DNA of 64,000 bases from Smittia aterrima (Eukaryota > Arthropoda > Insecta > Diptera > Chironomidae). Below the pieces are notes generated by a model. It was not told the DNA's origin. It ran no database searches and was given only the letters and a program-made list of their open reading frames with translations. Every line of letters begins with the position of its first letter. Within the stretch, counting starts at the first letter, position 1. The stretch is from positions 11,418,243 through 11,482,242 of the forward strand of contig CP093829.1 of the NCBI GenBank assembly GCA_033063855.1, given 5' to 3'. Shown one piece after another: positions 22,586 to 35,379 of this stretch. Both the position numbers and the translations under genes were made by a program.

Positions 22586-23250
22586 TCAGACTTTATTACA
22601 AACAGAACCTTGCTGATACTGTCGGTTGTAACCTCGCATTGCTTCATCTCTGAAAATCTCCCACAAGGAATGAATGCAAACGAAGAAATAACCGTTGATG
22701 ATGACGCCGCCCGCAGCCTGAACAAGACCCTGCCATGTTAGTTTGAGAATAGGAAGACAAGCTACAATCGTCTCGAATGCAATCAAAATCATGTAAGGCC
22801 TGAGTTGCCGGGAGCTCCGCTGAAAATATCATTCGTCAGTCTTTCAACAAACAAAGACAGTGCGACGATTTCATTTACATTTTTCACGCTTCTTATCAGT
22901 TGAATGCACGCGTAGAAGCCAAACACGCAATAAGCCAGTAAAAGGGTCGTTACAATGATGACAACTGCAGTTAGAATTTTGGAAAATTTATGAATTTCAT
23001 AAAAAGTTGTGCAATTACCAAACTGCGACGTTTCATTCTCAACTTGTGCTTCAGAAAAGTTGTGTAGAGCTTTCTCGATAGCTGGGAAGTTGAAGACAGC
23101 CGCTCCAAGTAAAAACGTTGATGCAAAAACTCCGACAGTTGATCCAATTAATCCAAGCACTCCAAGAATCCTCGCGCCACTCTCAAGGCTGAAACAAAGC
23201 AAAAAATATTCAACGGTCGGCACACGCATTTTAATGCTTTCGTCTTTCAA
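22586..23250 (-). CDS. Four-transmembrane insect protein (DUF4728-like)
   Basis: Minus-strand exons 23250-22879 and 22819-22586, joined across a 59-nt GT/AG intron in phase 0, give about 201 residues. Membrane segments: ILGVLGLIGSTVGVFASTFL, ILTAVVIIVTTLLLAYCVF, YMILIAFETIVACLPIL and GVIINGYFFVCIHSLWEIF, with a glycosylatable loop (NFSEAQVENETS) after the first. The RQLRPYM motif before TM3 and the overall layout resemble the insect DUF4728 family, whose function is unknown. The 5' end is uncertain: a near-ideal acceptor (TTGCTTTGTTTCAG) ends at 23189, so the real first exon may lie upstream and the ATGs at 23250/23229 may be intronic. An AATAAA (minus) sits inside the last codons, six nt before the stop. 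Confidence 0.75.
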
Positions 23251-23299
23251 TCAATACTAAAGTGAAATGCTTTAGATTCGAGACATCGAAATGAATTTT

Positions 23300-23350
23300 T
23301 TATCGTCTGCGATAAGCGATAAGCAGTGATAGCAGTTTATCGCCGATAGG
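23300..23350. promoter_or_regulatory. Cluster of GATA-factor motifs
   Basis: Within 50 nt: TTATCG, GATAAG, GATAAG, GATAGC, TTATCG and GATAGG, both orientations. The cluster lies 50-100 nt upstream of the first possible ATG of the four-pass membrane protein. In Diptera such arrays drive gut, fat-body or haemocyte expression through GATA factors. The role is inferred. Confidence 0.5.
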
Positions 23351-26300
23351 AAGAACTGTAACGACTCATTAAAGACATCCAACTTTCTATGATTGAAAGC
23401 GTGAATCACTTTGGGGTTTGGCTTGTGATTGAAGTGTTGGGTGGGGAGTGTAACCACATTCAGTCTTTTCAACCACACATTAAGCTGTGATTTCAATTAT
23501 CTCAATTAGTGAAGAATGGAAATAGGAAATTCCTTGCTATCTTGCTTTTATAAGGGATATGCGATGTTGCCAGTTTCGAGCCTGTTCATTTCAAACATTC
23601 TCTCTTGCAACATTCGCAATCTTCATAAGCCCATTCAGTTGTTCGTTACACTGAGAACCGGAGAGAGAAAACATTCGGCTAATCACGGATTAAAATTGAT
23701 CAAAAAGAGAAATCCAGAGTTATTTCTCCGCAACGAAGAAAGAAAAACTTATTTCTTTCTATTACGATAAGCTTAACTGGTCAGATGTTTGCTCCGATAA
23801 AGCTTCTCACACATTTCTCCACACCATGGAAAGAAATAAAGAAACTTTAAGCGATTTTTCTCCGAGATATGCACACGAAGGCCCTGGTCGAACGAAACGA
23901 ACTACCCCAGCCAAAAGTTAAGCAGTCAGCGATTTTCTCCCCGCTGGCGAGAAGATCTCTTCAAGACGTAAAAAACTTTTTTCATAAATACCAAATTTCT
24001 CCTCTGAAAAATTCATTAAAATGATGTTGACTCAACATTGTCGGTGATGCTTTTTCCATTTCTTTTTAATCAGTTAAGATCAATCTTGCTTCGGCTGTGC
24101 TAGAAAGCTTTAAGAAAGGAGAGAAAGGCTTCTTTGCATTCTCGAGAAAAGCCTTTGTGCTTTCTAATTGCAAAAGTTCAGCTGAAAAAGATTTTCGTCT
24201 GGTGATAAGCGAGATGATGTAAAAGATGGACCAGAAGCAAATCACTTGCTCTGAAGAAGGAGGAATGACGTTTTAAGCTCACGAAAAGCTTTTCTCCATC
24301 TCATCAAGCTGATAATTATCTCGGGAAAGAAACTCGAGGATAAAATGTAATTGCAAATAAGTTTTTCCACCCTCGTCTCTCCTTCTCTTCCTCCCCTTCA
24401 CACTTTGCTTACACACGAAAGAAAATATATTCGGTTAATTGAAAAAGAAAAGTTCTCGGCATTAACTAACTCCAGAGAATATCATGAAATCTTTTCGCTC
24501 ATGCAAATTTTCATTAAAAACAACGAAGCTGAAAGAAGTCGACGTAATTTATTTATTTCGTTGTAAGTGAAATCTTAAAGTTTAATGGCGGGATGAATAA
24601 TTTCAATAACAATCTCGTTAAGATGTTGACTCGGGGCGTCCATAATCGAGTTTTGTCTTGGAAGAGGCGGACGTTTGACATTAATTTTATATATTTTCGA
24701 GTGTTGGGTTTAACGAAAAAAAGGGTCTCGAGACACAACAACGAAAACAACGACTCAGAGCTTTTATTTTATTTTTGCTTTTCGTTGGTGGTAATGAATA
24801 CAGAGAGCGAGAAAGAACGCGGAGGTAAATATTTTCTGTTCGTTTTCACTCTGCTAATTTATGGACTGAAAGTGTTTCAACGAAATGCTGTTGGCTCGGG
24901 GTTTATTTTCGCTATTGTGATTTATGGTCAGTGGAAAACATTCCCGTTGATATTTCAATAAAAAGTTGTGGCGGCGGGCCGAGGACGACGAGGAAGAGCG
25001 AAAAAGCCGTCAGTGCGTGTGACAACAGTTTTTCAGCGCCAATAAACAATTCAACTAATTAGGTTAAATGCAAAACGCGGTGATTAATTTTCCTCGAATC
25101 GTTTTATGATAGTGCTCAAGCTAGCGAACAAGCTCACGTCATTAAAACGATTCAATGAGTCGTTCAAATCACGCTTTTACTTACACTTCATTGAATTTTA
25201 TTCTTCTTTCAGTTTCCATCATCAGCGACAAAGAACTATTGCTAGATGTAAATTCAAGTATCCTGTTGCCAAGTGATATCTCAACTCCTAGTGCAGAAAA
25301 TTGTCGAGTAATTTTATAATGTTCCTGTAGAGAATTTTCATCCCGCAATTGTAAATTGAAATGTATGTAGAACTTTTTTTTGCACAACATTCGCAAACCT
25401 GGCTTGTTGACGTTCTCTTTCTGTTTGCTGACTTTATGTTTGCTCGCATTTAAGACTTTTTTGTGTGAATTCGGGACAAAAAAAATTTGAGTGTGGAGAT
25501 GAATAATCAAAGACGACGTTCATTAAAAATTCCATAAGACGACGTTTTCGTGCACGAACGGAAGCTTTGTGAACGGAAGCAAACCTTGATATGAAGTTTC
25601 CCTAATGAGTCAGCCCAAAGGCTTGAGACGAAAAACATTTTTTGCTGACGCCGGTGGAAGAGAACTCACAAAAAAATCATCAAATAAGTGCATCATAATT
25701 AACGCTGTCGTTGTAATACATGTACGGCGACAACGACGAGGACGACGAAGTGGAATGAAAAACGAAGTATGAGAGCTATCATTGAAGGTTCAGTGACTCA
25801 ACGAGAAGGAACCTGAAAAATTTCAGGAGTGAAAAGCACTCGAGTTGCTTTTTGTAGCATCAAAAAGCGAAGAAAAAAGTTTTTGTTGTGGAAAACTTTT
25901 GTTATTAAAACGTCGAACGAGTGTTTTTTACATGAAATGCTTCAGAGCGTTCGCAAAAACTTGAGAATATTCTCGCAAAAATCGTTTAATCCTGATAACA
26001 GTCGATTTATTTGGAATATGTATAATTTGAGGCTTATACCAAGCTCGGTTAACTTGATAAAAAAAAGAATAGTTTGCTCCTTTCGTACGTAATCGGAAAA
26101 CAACCCCTGATGTTGATTTTTTCCGTTTTAGAGAAAGCACAACTTTTCTAATTTTCGCCTTCTTAAAACTTAAAAGTTTTTTTTAGAAAATTTACCAATG
26201 TGAGAAAAAAGTTTTGGGTGTGCAAATTAATGTTGATTGATAAAGTCGGTACGAAAATTGTTTTAAATTTGAGGAAGTTTCCGTTGCAGCTGTTTTAACA

Positions 26301-28213
26301 TTTTGATGTTGAGAGTTTGAGTGTTAAAAAGCGAACGCGATTATTCCAAGTGCTTAGTTTCTGTAGAATTTTCCACTTCAGTACTTGAGGAGCAGCCGCG
26401 TAATTATTCACTCAGCAGCAAATTGCGTTAGACAAATTGGAATTTCAAGAGTTGGGAACCAGAAAATTAGAAACCTCCTTGCTGGCCATTCTCTTCCTCT
26501 CATCAAAATCTTCGTAATCGGCAAATCACCCCGTTGCACAAAAATATTTCCTTCGACAATGCGACGTTGCCAATTTCAGACCTTTCTCTTTGCAACATCA
26601 ACATCGTCATGCTCCCTTCACTCGCTTAGCACTGGAGAGTGAATAATTCCGACGAAACATCGAAAAACATTCAGTTTCGAATCGTGTTCGCTGAACGAAA
26701 GACGCTCTTGTCATGCAGCGCGACTCAAAAATATTTCTGTAGTGAAACTTTCAGTCAAAATAAAGAAATCCGCGTAAACACCAGAGACTTAGTGGACGGA
26801 GCAGTGAGCTGAAGATAAACCAATTAAAAGTGTCCCGATGTTAACAAATAAAAATATTCAACTTCAATGAAGTGAAACAAAAATAAAATTAAAGTTGAAA
26901 ATGGAGAAGAAATGAGCGAACAAAAGTTTATAAGTGAATTAAAAAGATATTCTTTTGATGAACTCGCAAGCGGTGGATGGGAAGCTAAATGAGTAATTTC
27001 ACTTTTAGAATTATGTGTTCGGGAGCAGAAGCGAACAGTCGAGGAAAAATGTTAAAGCGGAGCAATTTATGAAAAGAAAAAACGCGACATTGTTTTCGTT
27101 TGTATTTGTGTCTGCTGCTTCGGCTTTCGTTCGAATACCTGTTCTCCTTATTTTGCGCTTAAGTGCTCTTGCACAAGGGAGGGAAGTGTAAAAGTTTTTT
27201 TTTGTTTCATCGGAACTAAGAATCTTTTTGTGGACGCCTTTTGAAGTTCGTAGATCTGGGATATTTGGAAACAATATCGCGCTCATTTGAGTGATAGAGA
27301 AAATCGATGAGTACTTATCATTCAGAAAAGAAAAGCGCGAATCATTTATAAACGTGAGATAGCTACCACTAGACATGGAATTATTGTGGGCGGGTAGATC
27401 ATCTTTAGATTGATTTCCAATTTGTACTTTAATGTAAACCTTTCCCATGAATCTCTCTTCTTCGTCTTCTTCAAAATAAAAGAAAACGTGACGATTCCCG
27501 ACTTGCATTTTTAATCAGAGTAAAAGCTTTTCATTCCACGCAGACGTTCATTCATTCATCTGCTTCTTTGTCGAACGATTTGGCTCTTTAATCCATTTCA
27601 AAAGCCCGCAAGTCTCATTAATGTTTCACGATCACCATCTTCACCCACACCCACACATGCCTCAATGTCAACAGGGGATAACAAATTAGTACGGTAGAGT
27701 CTACGACAAGACGCTGCTGCCTGGTGTGGCTTTCAAACGACAAAAGCAAACAACTGTTTAAAGCAAGAGAGAGAGTTTAAAGCGAAAAGAAGAAGAAAAA
27801 ATATTTTATCTGTCACCAAAGACAACAAAAATCAATAAATTGTAATTGGATCTCTCTGGTTCCCATCCGCGACGTTCTTTAAACCGTCTGCAATAAGTAT
27901 TCGTCTCCGTGGAGCGAATGCATTGGGAAAAAACTTCATTGGTATTGCATCGAGCTCGAATAGAAGTAAAGCAAACTCGAGTGTCGTTAAGCACTTTCTC
28001 AAACGTGGTTTAGTTATACAGTGCGAAAAAATAATTTGATGCTTCAGCAGCTCCTGCACTCGAGCAAGGAAAATTATTAACCTGTGATAACTTCTCTTCT
28101 ATAGAAAAATCATAAAAGGGACCAATTCAAATGGTGTCGACGTAAAGGAGACTGAGTGGGGAAAGAACCAGAGAAAACGTGTTTGATTGATTAAAGTTCG
28201 AGAGCGATTGAAC
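23351..28213. other. Non-coding region upstream of SKIP
   Basis: About 4.9 kb with no recognisable domain on either strand. A 165-codon minus-strand frame (27011-27508) lacks family resemblance. The region lies between the divergent membrane-protein gene and SKIP and may hold promoters and 5' UTR exons of either. Confidence 0.5.
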
Positions 28214-31200
28214 ATGGCCGGGAGTAACATCGTTTGCGAGTGGCTTAAAGCTCTTGGACTGTCTCAATATGCTGCAAGCTTCCTCGACAATGGCTACGAT
28301 GACTTGGAGATCTGTAAGCAAGTCGGCGAACCCGACTTGGATGCGATTGGCGTAAAGAATCCTTCGCATCGTCATAAACTTCTTAAAAGTGTCCGGCAGC
28401 TTCGAGAGAAAGGAGCGGCGAGTGTTTACTTTCAAATCAAGGATCCCAACTCAACGCTCGACATAGATGGATTAGAACGAGAAAACTCTCCTGTGCTGAT
28501 GGATTTGGAAATGATGTTGGCTGAGCAGTTAGATGCTGATGGCGTACACTTGACTGCTCATCCCTACTCGATGCCAGTAAGTGAATAATTTATTTTCTAT
28601 TAGTCGTCTCAACATACTGAATAAGGGCAAAGGTTTATTGAGATATTCACACGATCGTTCATCAAGAACTAGCAATGAGCCCGTTGAACTTTTCGATGAG
28701 ACTTGGCTTCGATTTCAAATTTATTGCCTTTCATCGAGTCGTAATATTTCAAGCTTTCCACTCATAAAATTTAAAGCAGCCGTCGGTTTTGAGGCGAGCT
28801 ATCCATTAGAATTGAAGCCAACCCATGAGCGTTGACACAGCCGCAGACTTTTATAGCACCAACAACAACCAGTTATTTATCGATAATTAAAGCCTTTTGT
28901 TTAAAAAGATTTATTAAGTCTCTGACTCTGCCTTCTGATTGCTTCAACGAACATTTCAAGAAACATTTAAACAAGTTAAGCGATGTGTTGACACAAAAGA
29001 CTGAGACTCTCTCGAAATGCTGCTGCTGTTAAGTCTGAGCCACATTTCCTCACGTTCGCTTGTTTACTTATTCACTTGTAACCATTGGCTGTCAATACGA
29101 ACTTATTAATATGTTCCGTCCAATACGTGACTTTCGCCAGATTTCGTTGAGCAAATACAAAGGAGAGTATTTGTTTGAAGCCAAGCGACATTGCTAAAGT
29201 TCTTTCTAATGTACGGCAGCTGAAATCGTCGCACTTTCTTATCAGTTTTATTGTGAACATGACAGCGTTAACGGTTAACCTTTCTGATCCTCACCGAGCG
29301 ATGTGGAACGAGGAGACAAATGAGAGTTGAATTTCAAATGATAATTTTATCGCTCCTCGAAAGCAGCGAGAGATCTCTTCATTGAATAAATGATGTGTAA
29401 GCAGCAGCTTAAGTTCTATTTTTGGGGATTTTCTCTCGACACAACTCATGTCTGCTAATTTGGCATATAAAACAAAAGTCTCATGCGGAGAAGTTTACTG
29501 CGAAGCCGTATGGCAAGTTTTAGAAAAGGGTTCAGGCTGCCGTTTGATGTCGCCGAATCATAAAAATTGCATTCTCTCCTTTGTGTGCAGTCCTCGTGAC
29601 ATTCATTGAGTTTCCAACCTTTTGTTTCCGACAAGTTTGCATTTATAATTCAACCGACGAGGGACGAATTAACCTGCGATAGACTGTCGACTCCGCCTCA
29701 ATGAAATCGCTAAACATGAATATTTAAAATAGAGCAGAGATATTTTAATATGAGCAAATATTTGAATAATAAAACTCTGGCTTGGAGATCGGATTACATG
29801 CAATTTCGGGTTGGTTTACATTGCAGGACGGCAGCCGAGGACATTTAGAAGGCTTAGCATCTGTTTATTGCGAATTGCTGATGGCGCCATTCGGAGAAGT
29901 TCTTCTAGCGCTCGAGGATGCACGACAAAAGGGTTGGACAGAGCGAAGTCCTAAGCATAGCTCGGGATTGAGTAGAGGACACCGTGGCAGTTGTAATCAG
30001 ATTGACACATTACCAAATAGTCACAGCCAGCCGATCTACGTGCCGGGAAAATACTCGGTAAGATAAATTTCTTTCCTTTTGTCGCTCGTTCCAATAACGT
30101 TTCTGTCTTGCAGCCATCAAGCTGTCTCTCCGATAAGGAGGAAGATGAGATTTATGGTTTCGGTTATGGGGTGTTTGCTCCGAGGGTTGGACGTACGACA
30201 CTCAATCCAGTGCAAGGTCAAATGCCACAACAAAATTCATTACCAAATAGTTCAACCAATGTACCTGTAACGCAACAAAGGTAAGAGATGAAAATTGACT
30301 CTCATCATCTAAATGGAATCAGGAATTTTAGGAGCACAACGTTCTGAAATTATCTTGTTCTGTTCGTTGGATGACAGTAATTGAATTTATCGCACAAGAT
30401 TTATCAACGAAAACCTTTTTCCATCCTTTTTTCAGTTGTTTGAATCCAAGATCAGCGTATTTTTATGAGCTTCCACCTGCAGGTGAGCAACCCTTTATTG
30501 ATTTAAAATTCCGCTTGAGCTACGTGAGAAGAAAAATCTTTCTTTAAAATAGCAGCAAGCAGAAGCGCCCGCAAGCGTTTCTCGAGACTTTTGACACTTT
30601 ACTCGTGATTCATTCTTAAGTTTTCTTAATGTTTTATGCCAGACTGCGCCATTTGCCGCTCAAAAGTTTTGCAACTGCAATTACTTTTATCAAAGGAACT
30701 GCAAAAAAACTTTACGTCCATGGCTAACAAAGATAAAACGATTCGTTTCCGTCTTTCAAGTAACTCACCCCCATCCATATAAAGAACTCTCTCAGCCACC
30801 ACCCTCAAAGTGAGCTGGTTACCAGCTCAACATTGGAAAGCCATAACATTAAAATATTCAAGTTTTTTTTACCCCGCACGCCGAAATTATTCCGAAATAA
30901 AAAGTTTATTTATTTCTACATTCTTTTACAACTTGGGCCGCTCTGTGGCTTGCGTCATAGCTCGAAACAGTCTCGAGGCGAAAACGAAAGCGAAGAAGTT
31001 GCGTGACATCTTCCTCGAACATTTCGGAAGTTGTTTTACCATCTTGACATTATTTACTGCTCACAATGAAATCAATACCGCTTCACGTCGTCTACGACAT
31101 CGAAATCTTAAACCTCGCCTTTGAGCAAACTTTTGTCTTTGAAGAGAAAAACCCATTCAAGAAGTTTTATTGCCCCTCTTAAAACTTTTTTTCCTTTTAT

Positions 31201-34200
31201 TTATTTCCTGAATATTGCTTTAATCGCTTTCCTGGATCGATGTTCTTTGTAGCGAGAGGAGAAGAGAGAAACTGCCAAAGTGAATTACGTTGAATTTTTC
31301 TCCAGCTTCGAATAGTTTTTCTTTCAAATGAAAATTATGATCCCAAATGGCCATTGAATGGAGAGCAAAAGAAATTCTTACAATTTCCCAGACTATCGTT
31401 CTCTTTTAGAGTGCATCAACATTCTATATTAAGTTATATCATGAACTCTCTTGTAAGGATTATTGAAATATTTTGTAAAGGAAATTGAGTCTCGAGAATT
31501 TTTTTTTTATCAATTATTTTAAAGAAATCAAAATATGAAATCTGCTCTTTAGCAGATTGAAACTTCCTTAATACATAAAATGCTGACGGAAATTTCTTGT
31601 TAGATGGCCGCGAGACGAATAAAAAGCGAACAACTTTAGCGAGATTGCTGAGAGGATTAAAGACTGTAAATAGAAGAGCGAATCAAAACACTTCGTTCCC
31701 GCAAAGCAAGGTAAGTTCTTGTAAAGCTTATTTTGTTGAACCATAGATTAACTTGTATCTGAATTTTGCCAGCAACCAAATGAGCGCGTTGTGCAATTCC
31801 AGACACACATAAGGCCACAACAAAGCTTCGAAGAGACCATTCAAAGGGTAAACTCAGTAAAAAAAATAATCATGATTTCAGAGTTTGTTTAACACTTCTC
31901 CGCATATTTCCAGTTGAAAGTTCAAGAGGCGTTAAGGAAAAAGCAAAAATTTCAAAGAGAACATGAAGAGGTAATTTGATTAAAGGTTCGCTCTGTTTCT
32001 CTTTTATCTCAAATAGGATAGACCCTTGAAATAGTTTGGCGTGAATGCTTCCGAAGCTGTTTGACTAAGATTGAACTATGTTCCTATTCCTCAACAACAA
32101 TGAATACTTGCAACACCTTTACAACAAATGAAATCTTGTTGACACGTATTCATGACAATCATGATTATGAATTATGTATCCATAGACATACTCAGCAAAG
32201 CTGCATGATTCCGCATACCGTTTTGCTTAATCAGTCGGATTACTTATGGAAATTTATTTTGGCTTTTATTGACAGATATTGAGGGACATTCGACTAGGAT
32301 TAATTCAACAAGGACGATCAGGTCAGTTGTTGAAACCTTTTAAGAAATTTGATACGATTTGAAGTTAAACGATTTATCGGATGTTCAAGCTCACTTGGTA
32401 TACTTGTTCGTGCTTTAATATTTGTGATCTTGAGTGCTAAAACTTTAAAATTTCTTAACTTTCTTACTTGCTTAATCCCCTTGTTGGAAAGATCTCTTTC
32501 CAAGCGAAATGTTTAAAACTCATACAAAATTCTTGGAAATCCTTTTGCGCTTGGCGAAATATTTCAGAAATTTTCCCTAAATCTCTGAGGCATAAAACAA
32601 GCTCGAGCACATCTCGCTTCAACATTTTTTTTAAATGTGTTTTGGCATCCGATTCGAGAAAATTAAAAGTTCAACCCTTTGAGATTAATTTCCGACATGG
32701 AAACAACATCAAAAGCCGCAACGTAAATGAGAAAGCTCACAATTATTTTTTTCCTCTTATTTTAATTATCACGTTTAGATGAGACTTATTTGTACGACGA
32801 CTCGGTAACGAGCAACAACTACAGCAATGTCGGTCGGCATTGGTATGATGAGCCTCCATATGAAAGCGATCCAGACGACTTCCTAATGACGGGAGCTGCA
32901 GCAACGATACAGGTGAGTTCATTTTTTGTAAATAAATGATGAATAAAATAGTGAAATACGATTCTCAACTTACTAATAGTTAGACAAAATAATGAGCATT
33001 TTATAATATTTTGTTTCGGTAAAAAATGTAATTATAGGGTGGAAGAGTTTGCTTCACTACACGAGGACCTGGAGTGATTTCTCTTAAATCTGCCGGTGAC
33101 ATTTCCATCTCTCAACAACGAACGATGCGACAAGGCCTAATCGTTCCCCAACAGCCTCCAAATCCACCCACACACATACCGTTGAAAAGGTAGACGCGCG
33201 AAAACTCTTAATTTAATCAAGCTCTAATTTATTTATTTTGATTTAATTAAGCAGCTCCCCGCTACACCGTGTTAATGAAGATGATGTCGAGTCGCTATCA
33301 GATATTCACAGCGTCACATCACGAATGAGTCAAGTGTCGGTGAGTTTCGATTTATATTGAGTGCTGAGTTCATTGACGAGTAATTCAATAACTCGTCCAA
33401 TCAATGATAATTTTTTCCATTCGCAGATTGGCACGAACAACTGCGTCGCTCGATATCGCACTTTAGGCGGTGGAATTGGTGGATCTCCCACTCCAACGCA
33501 CTCTTCAGACTATGTCGATGATGAAGAAGAGGAGCTGACAGACAACACGTCTGTGCTAAATGGTGTTGGAAATTTTACAATTGACTCGAGTGTTGCATCG
33601 GCTGCATCGGCAACGAAACATTTGAAAGGAAAGCAAAATAACTCTTCTGTTATTAGTTACCAGAAAGCAAATGTTCATCATGTAAGCTTTTTAACGCTAT
33701 CGTAGTTACTCATTTTGTTCACAATTTCAAGCTTTTCTATTTTTATAACCGTCAAAGCATACCCACTTGTTATAATGTTTTAATTGCGAGGATTCTTTTT
33801 TCACAGCCCAACGACTATAAAAGTTTTCCAAAAGAATTACAAAAGGAAAATAATGCGAGCTTTTCCAACAACAAAGGGAAACACTTCAGTTCTTCAGACT
33901 CAAAGAAAGAGAACTGCATCACTGAAAAACCTTTTCATTGCTCAGCTAGCTCCGTAGACAGCTTACCAAGCGCAAGTGGATCAAGTGAGTGTTGTCAATA
34001 GACTATCATTTCAACTATTTACTTAAAGTAGCACTCGAGCTTGAAACTTTTTCGACGTGACAGCACACGCTAAACAAATATTTTCAATCCTAAACTTTGT
34101 TGAAAAGCTCTGGAAGTTTTAGAGACTCTTATCTGTAACTAGACACAGAACTTATAGTTGAAAAATAGTTCTAACTTAAGTAGCTCTTTTCATGTGGTTT

Positions 34201-35379
34201 CCATGAGTTCAATATTGAGCAAAGTTCATGCTTGGAAAGCGAGAAATCTTTCAACCCTTCATTCTGCTTTAGGTACACAGGCTCTTGTAAGATCGGGAAG
34301 TCCGAATAGTTCATTGTCAGCCGATGACAAAGCAACAATTGCTGTGGCAATTTGTCGAGCAAGGGCACTCACAGACAGCACGAACTTTCCGTTTGAAAAG
34401 GAAACTCTGAAGTTTAAGGTAAACACTTAACGTCTCATTATTCACTCACTCAAAGTGATTATGTAGCCATTTAGAAACAAAAGTGGCTAGAGCTGATGTT
34501 TAACTCATTGATTTCACTTTCCTTTCGTACATAGCAAGGTGATATAATCGATGTGATTTCGATGAATGCTTCGGGCGTCTGGAAAGGAAGTGTAAACGGA
34601 AAAATCGGATACTTCAGGTTCTCAAATGTTGAAGTGATGTCGGATGAAGAAGGCAAAGCAATCAAAAAGCTTGAGCGAAGTTCAAGAAAAAATCGACCAT
34701 CAACCGTCGATGAGCTGCTGAATCGGATTGGCTTAAAGGAATATACGTCAGTCTTTGTTTTAAACGGGTAAAATGCGTTAGTGACACATAAAAGATTAAC
34801 GTTGATTGAGAGATTCTTGTTTTGTCATATAACAGTTACGAGGACTTGGAGTTGTTCAAGGAACTTGAACCGACAGATCTCAACTATCTTGGAGTGTTTA
34901 ACGTCGAGCATCGTGCCAAACTGCTTGCTGCTGTACAGCTTCTTCATGTGATTGACTCGAACGGGTCTGACGACGTAGCTGGATCCAGTTCTGAGAACGA
35001 CGAGAATCGACTGAGTCATCTTAAAAAGAAAAACTCAGTGTCACCGTTTGGTCGACGACATTTTCCACGTGATTCCGGATGCTATGAAGGATCCCTTCTT
35101 CCCAATATGAATTCAATTCAAAATGCTGTGGATCCGAATGGTTTCGACGAGCCAGAGTCGTCGAGTGATATTTTCAAGCGACTCGAAAGCAATCGAATGT
35201 CAAGTAACAAGGATCACCAGGACTTCTTGTCTAAGAAGTGTGTAATGAGAAAAGGGCTCTTGGGTGGAGCTGTTGATGACATCTGCTCTCGAGGCGAGGG
35301 TGGAGCGTTAAGCGAGAAGTCGAGTGACTCGGGTGTCAGCAGCAGTTCATTATCAGGACCGATTAGAAATAATCTATAG
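28214..35379 (+). CDS. SKIP: SAM-SH3-SAM scaffold protein, SKIP/SASH1 orthologue with SAMD5-like N-terminus
   Basis: Sixteen coding exons keep frame throughout: 28214-28576, 29827-30057, 30114-30280, 30436-30482, 31604-31710, 31773-31847, 31914-31970, 32276-32321, 32779-32912, 33038-33189, 33255-33339, 33427-33681, 33807-33984, 34273-34418, 34535-34767, 34836-35379; 939 residues. Residues ~4-66 are a SAM domain (VCEWLKALGLSQY, NGYDDLEICKQ). Around 275 lies a basic KKRTTLARLLRGLKTVNRR segment, then a helical LKVQEALRKKQKFQREHEE. Residues ~676-720 are SH3 (KFKQGDIIDVIS, GVWKGSVNGKIGYF). Residues ~739-800 are a second SAM (VDELLNRIGLKEY, NGYEDLELFKEL), followed by the SASH1-type PRDSGCYEGS. SASH1 proteins are signalling adaptors; the fly orthologue was named for interaction with the Shal K+ channel. 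The ATG at 28187 (nine codons longer) is an alternative, and further 5' exons are possible. Confidence 0.9.
28577..29826 (+). other. SKIP intron 1
   Basis: A 1.25-kb intron separating the SAMD5-like first exon from the SASH1-like remainder. No other gene was seen inside. Phase 0 at both ends. Confidence 0.7.
30483..31603 (+). other. SKIP intron 4
   Basis: A 1.1-kb intron. Nothing recognisable inside. Confidence 0.7.

Noticed and set aside
23511..26642. Weak resemblance between ~23566 (GCGATGTTGCCAGTTTCG) and ~26561 (GCGACGTTGCCAATTTC)
   Set aside because: Similarity fades after ~25 nt; cannot be separated from chance by eye.
27011..27508. 165-codon minus-strand ORF upstream of SKIP
   Set aside because: No recognisable domain, no splice or poly(A) support, and composition like surrounding DNA; treated as chance.
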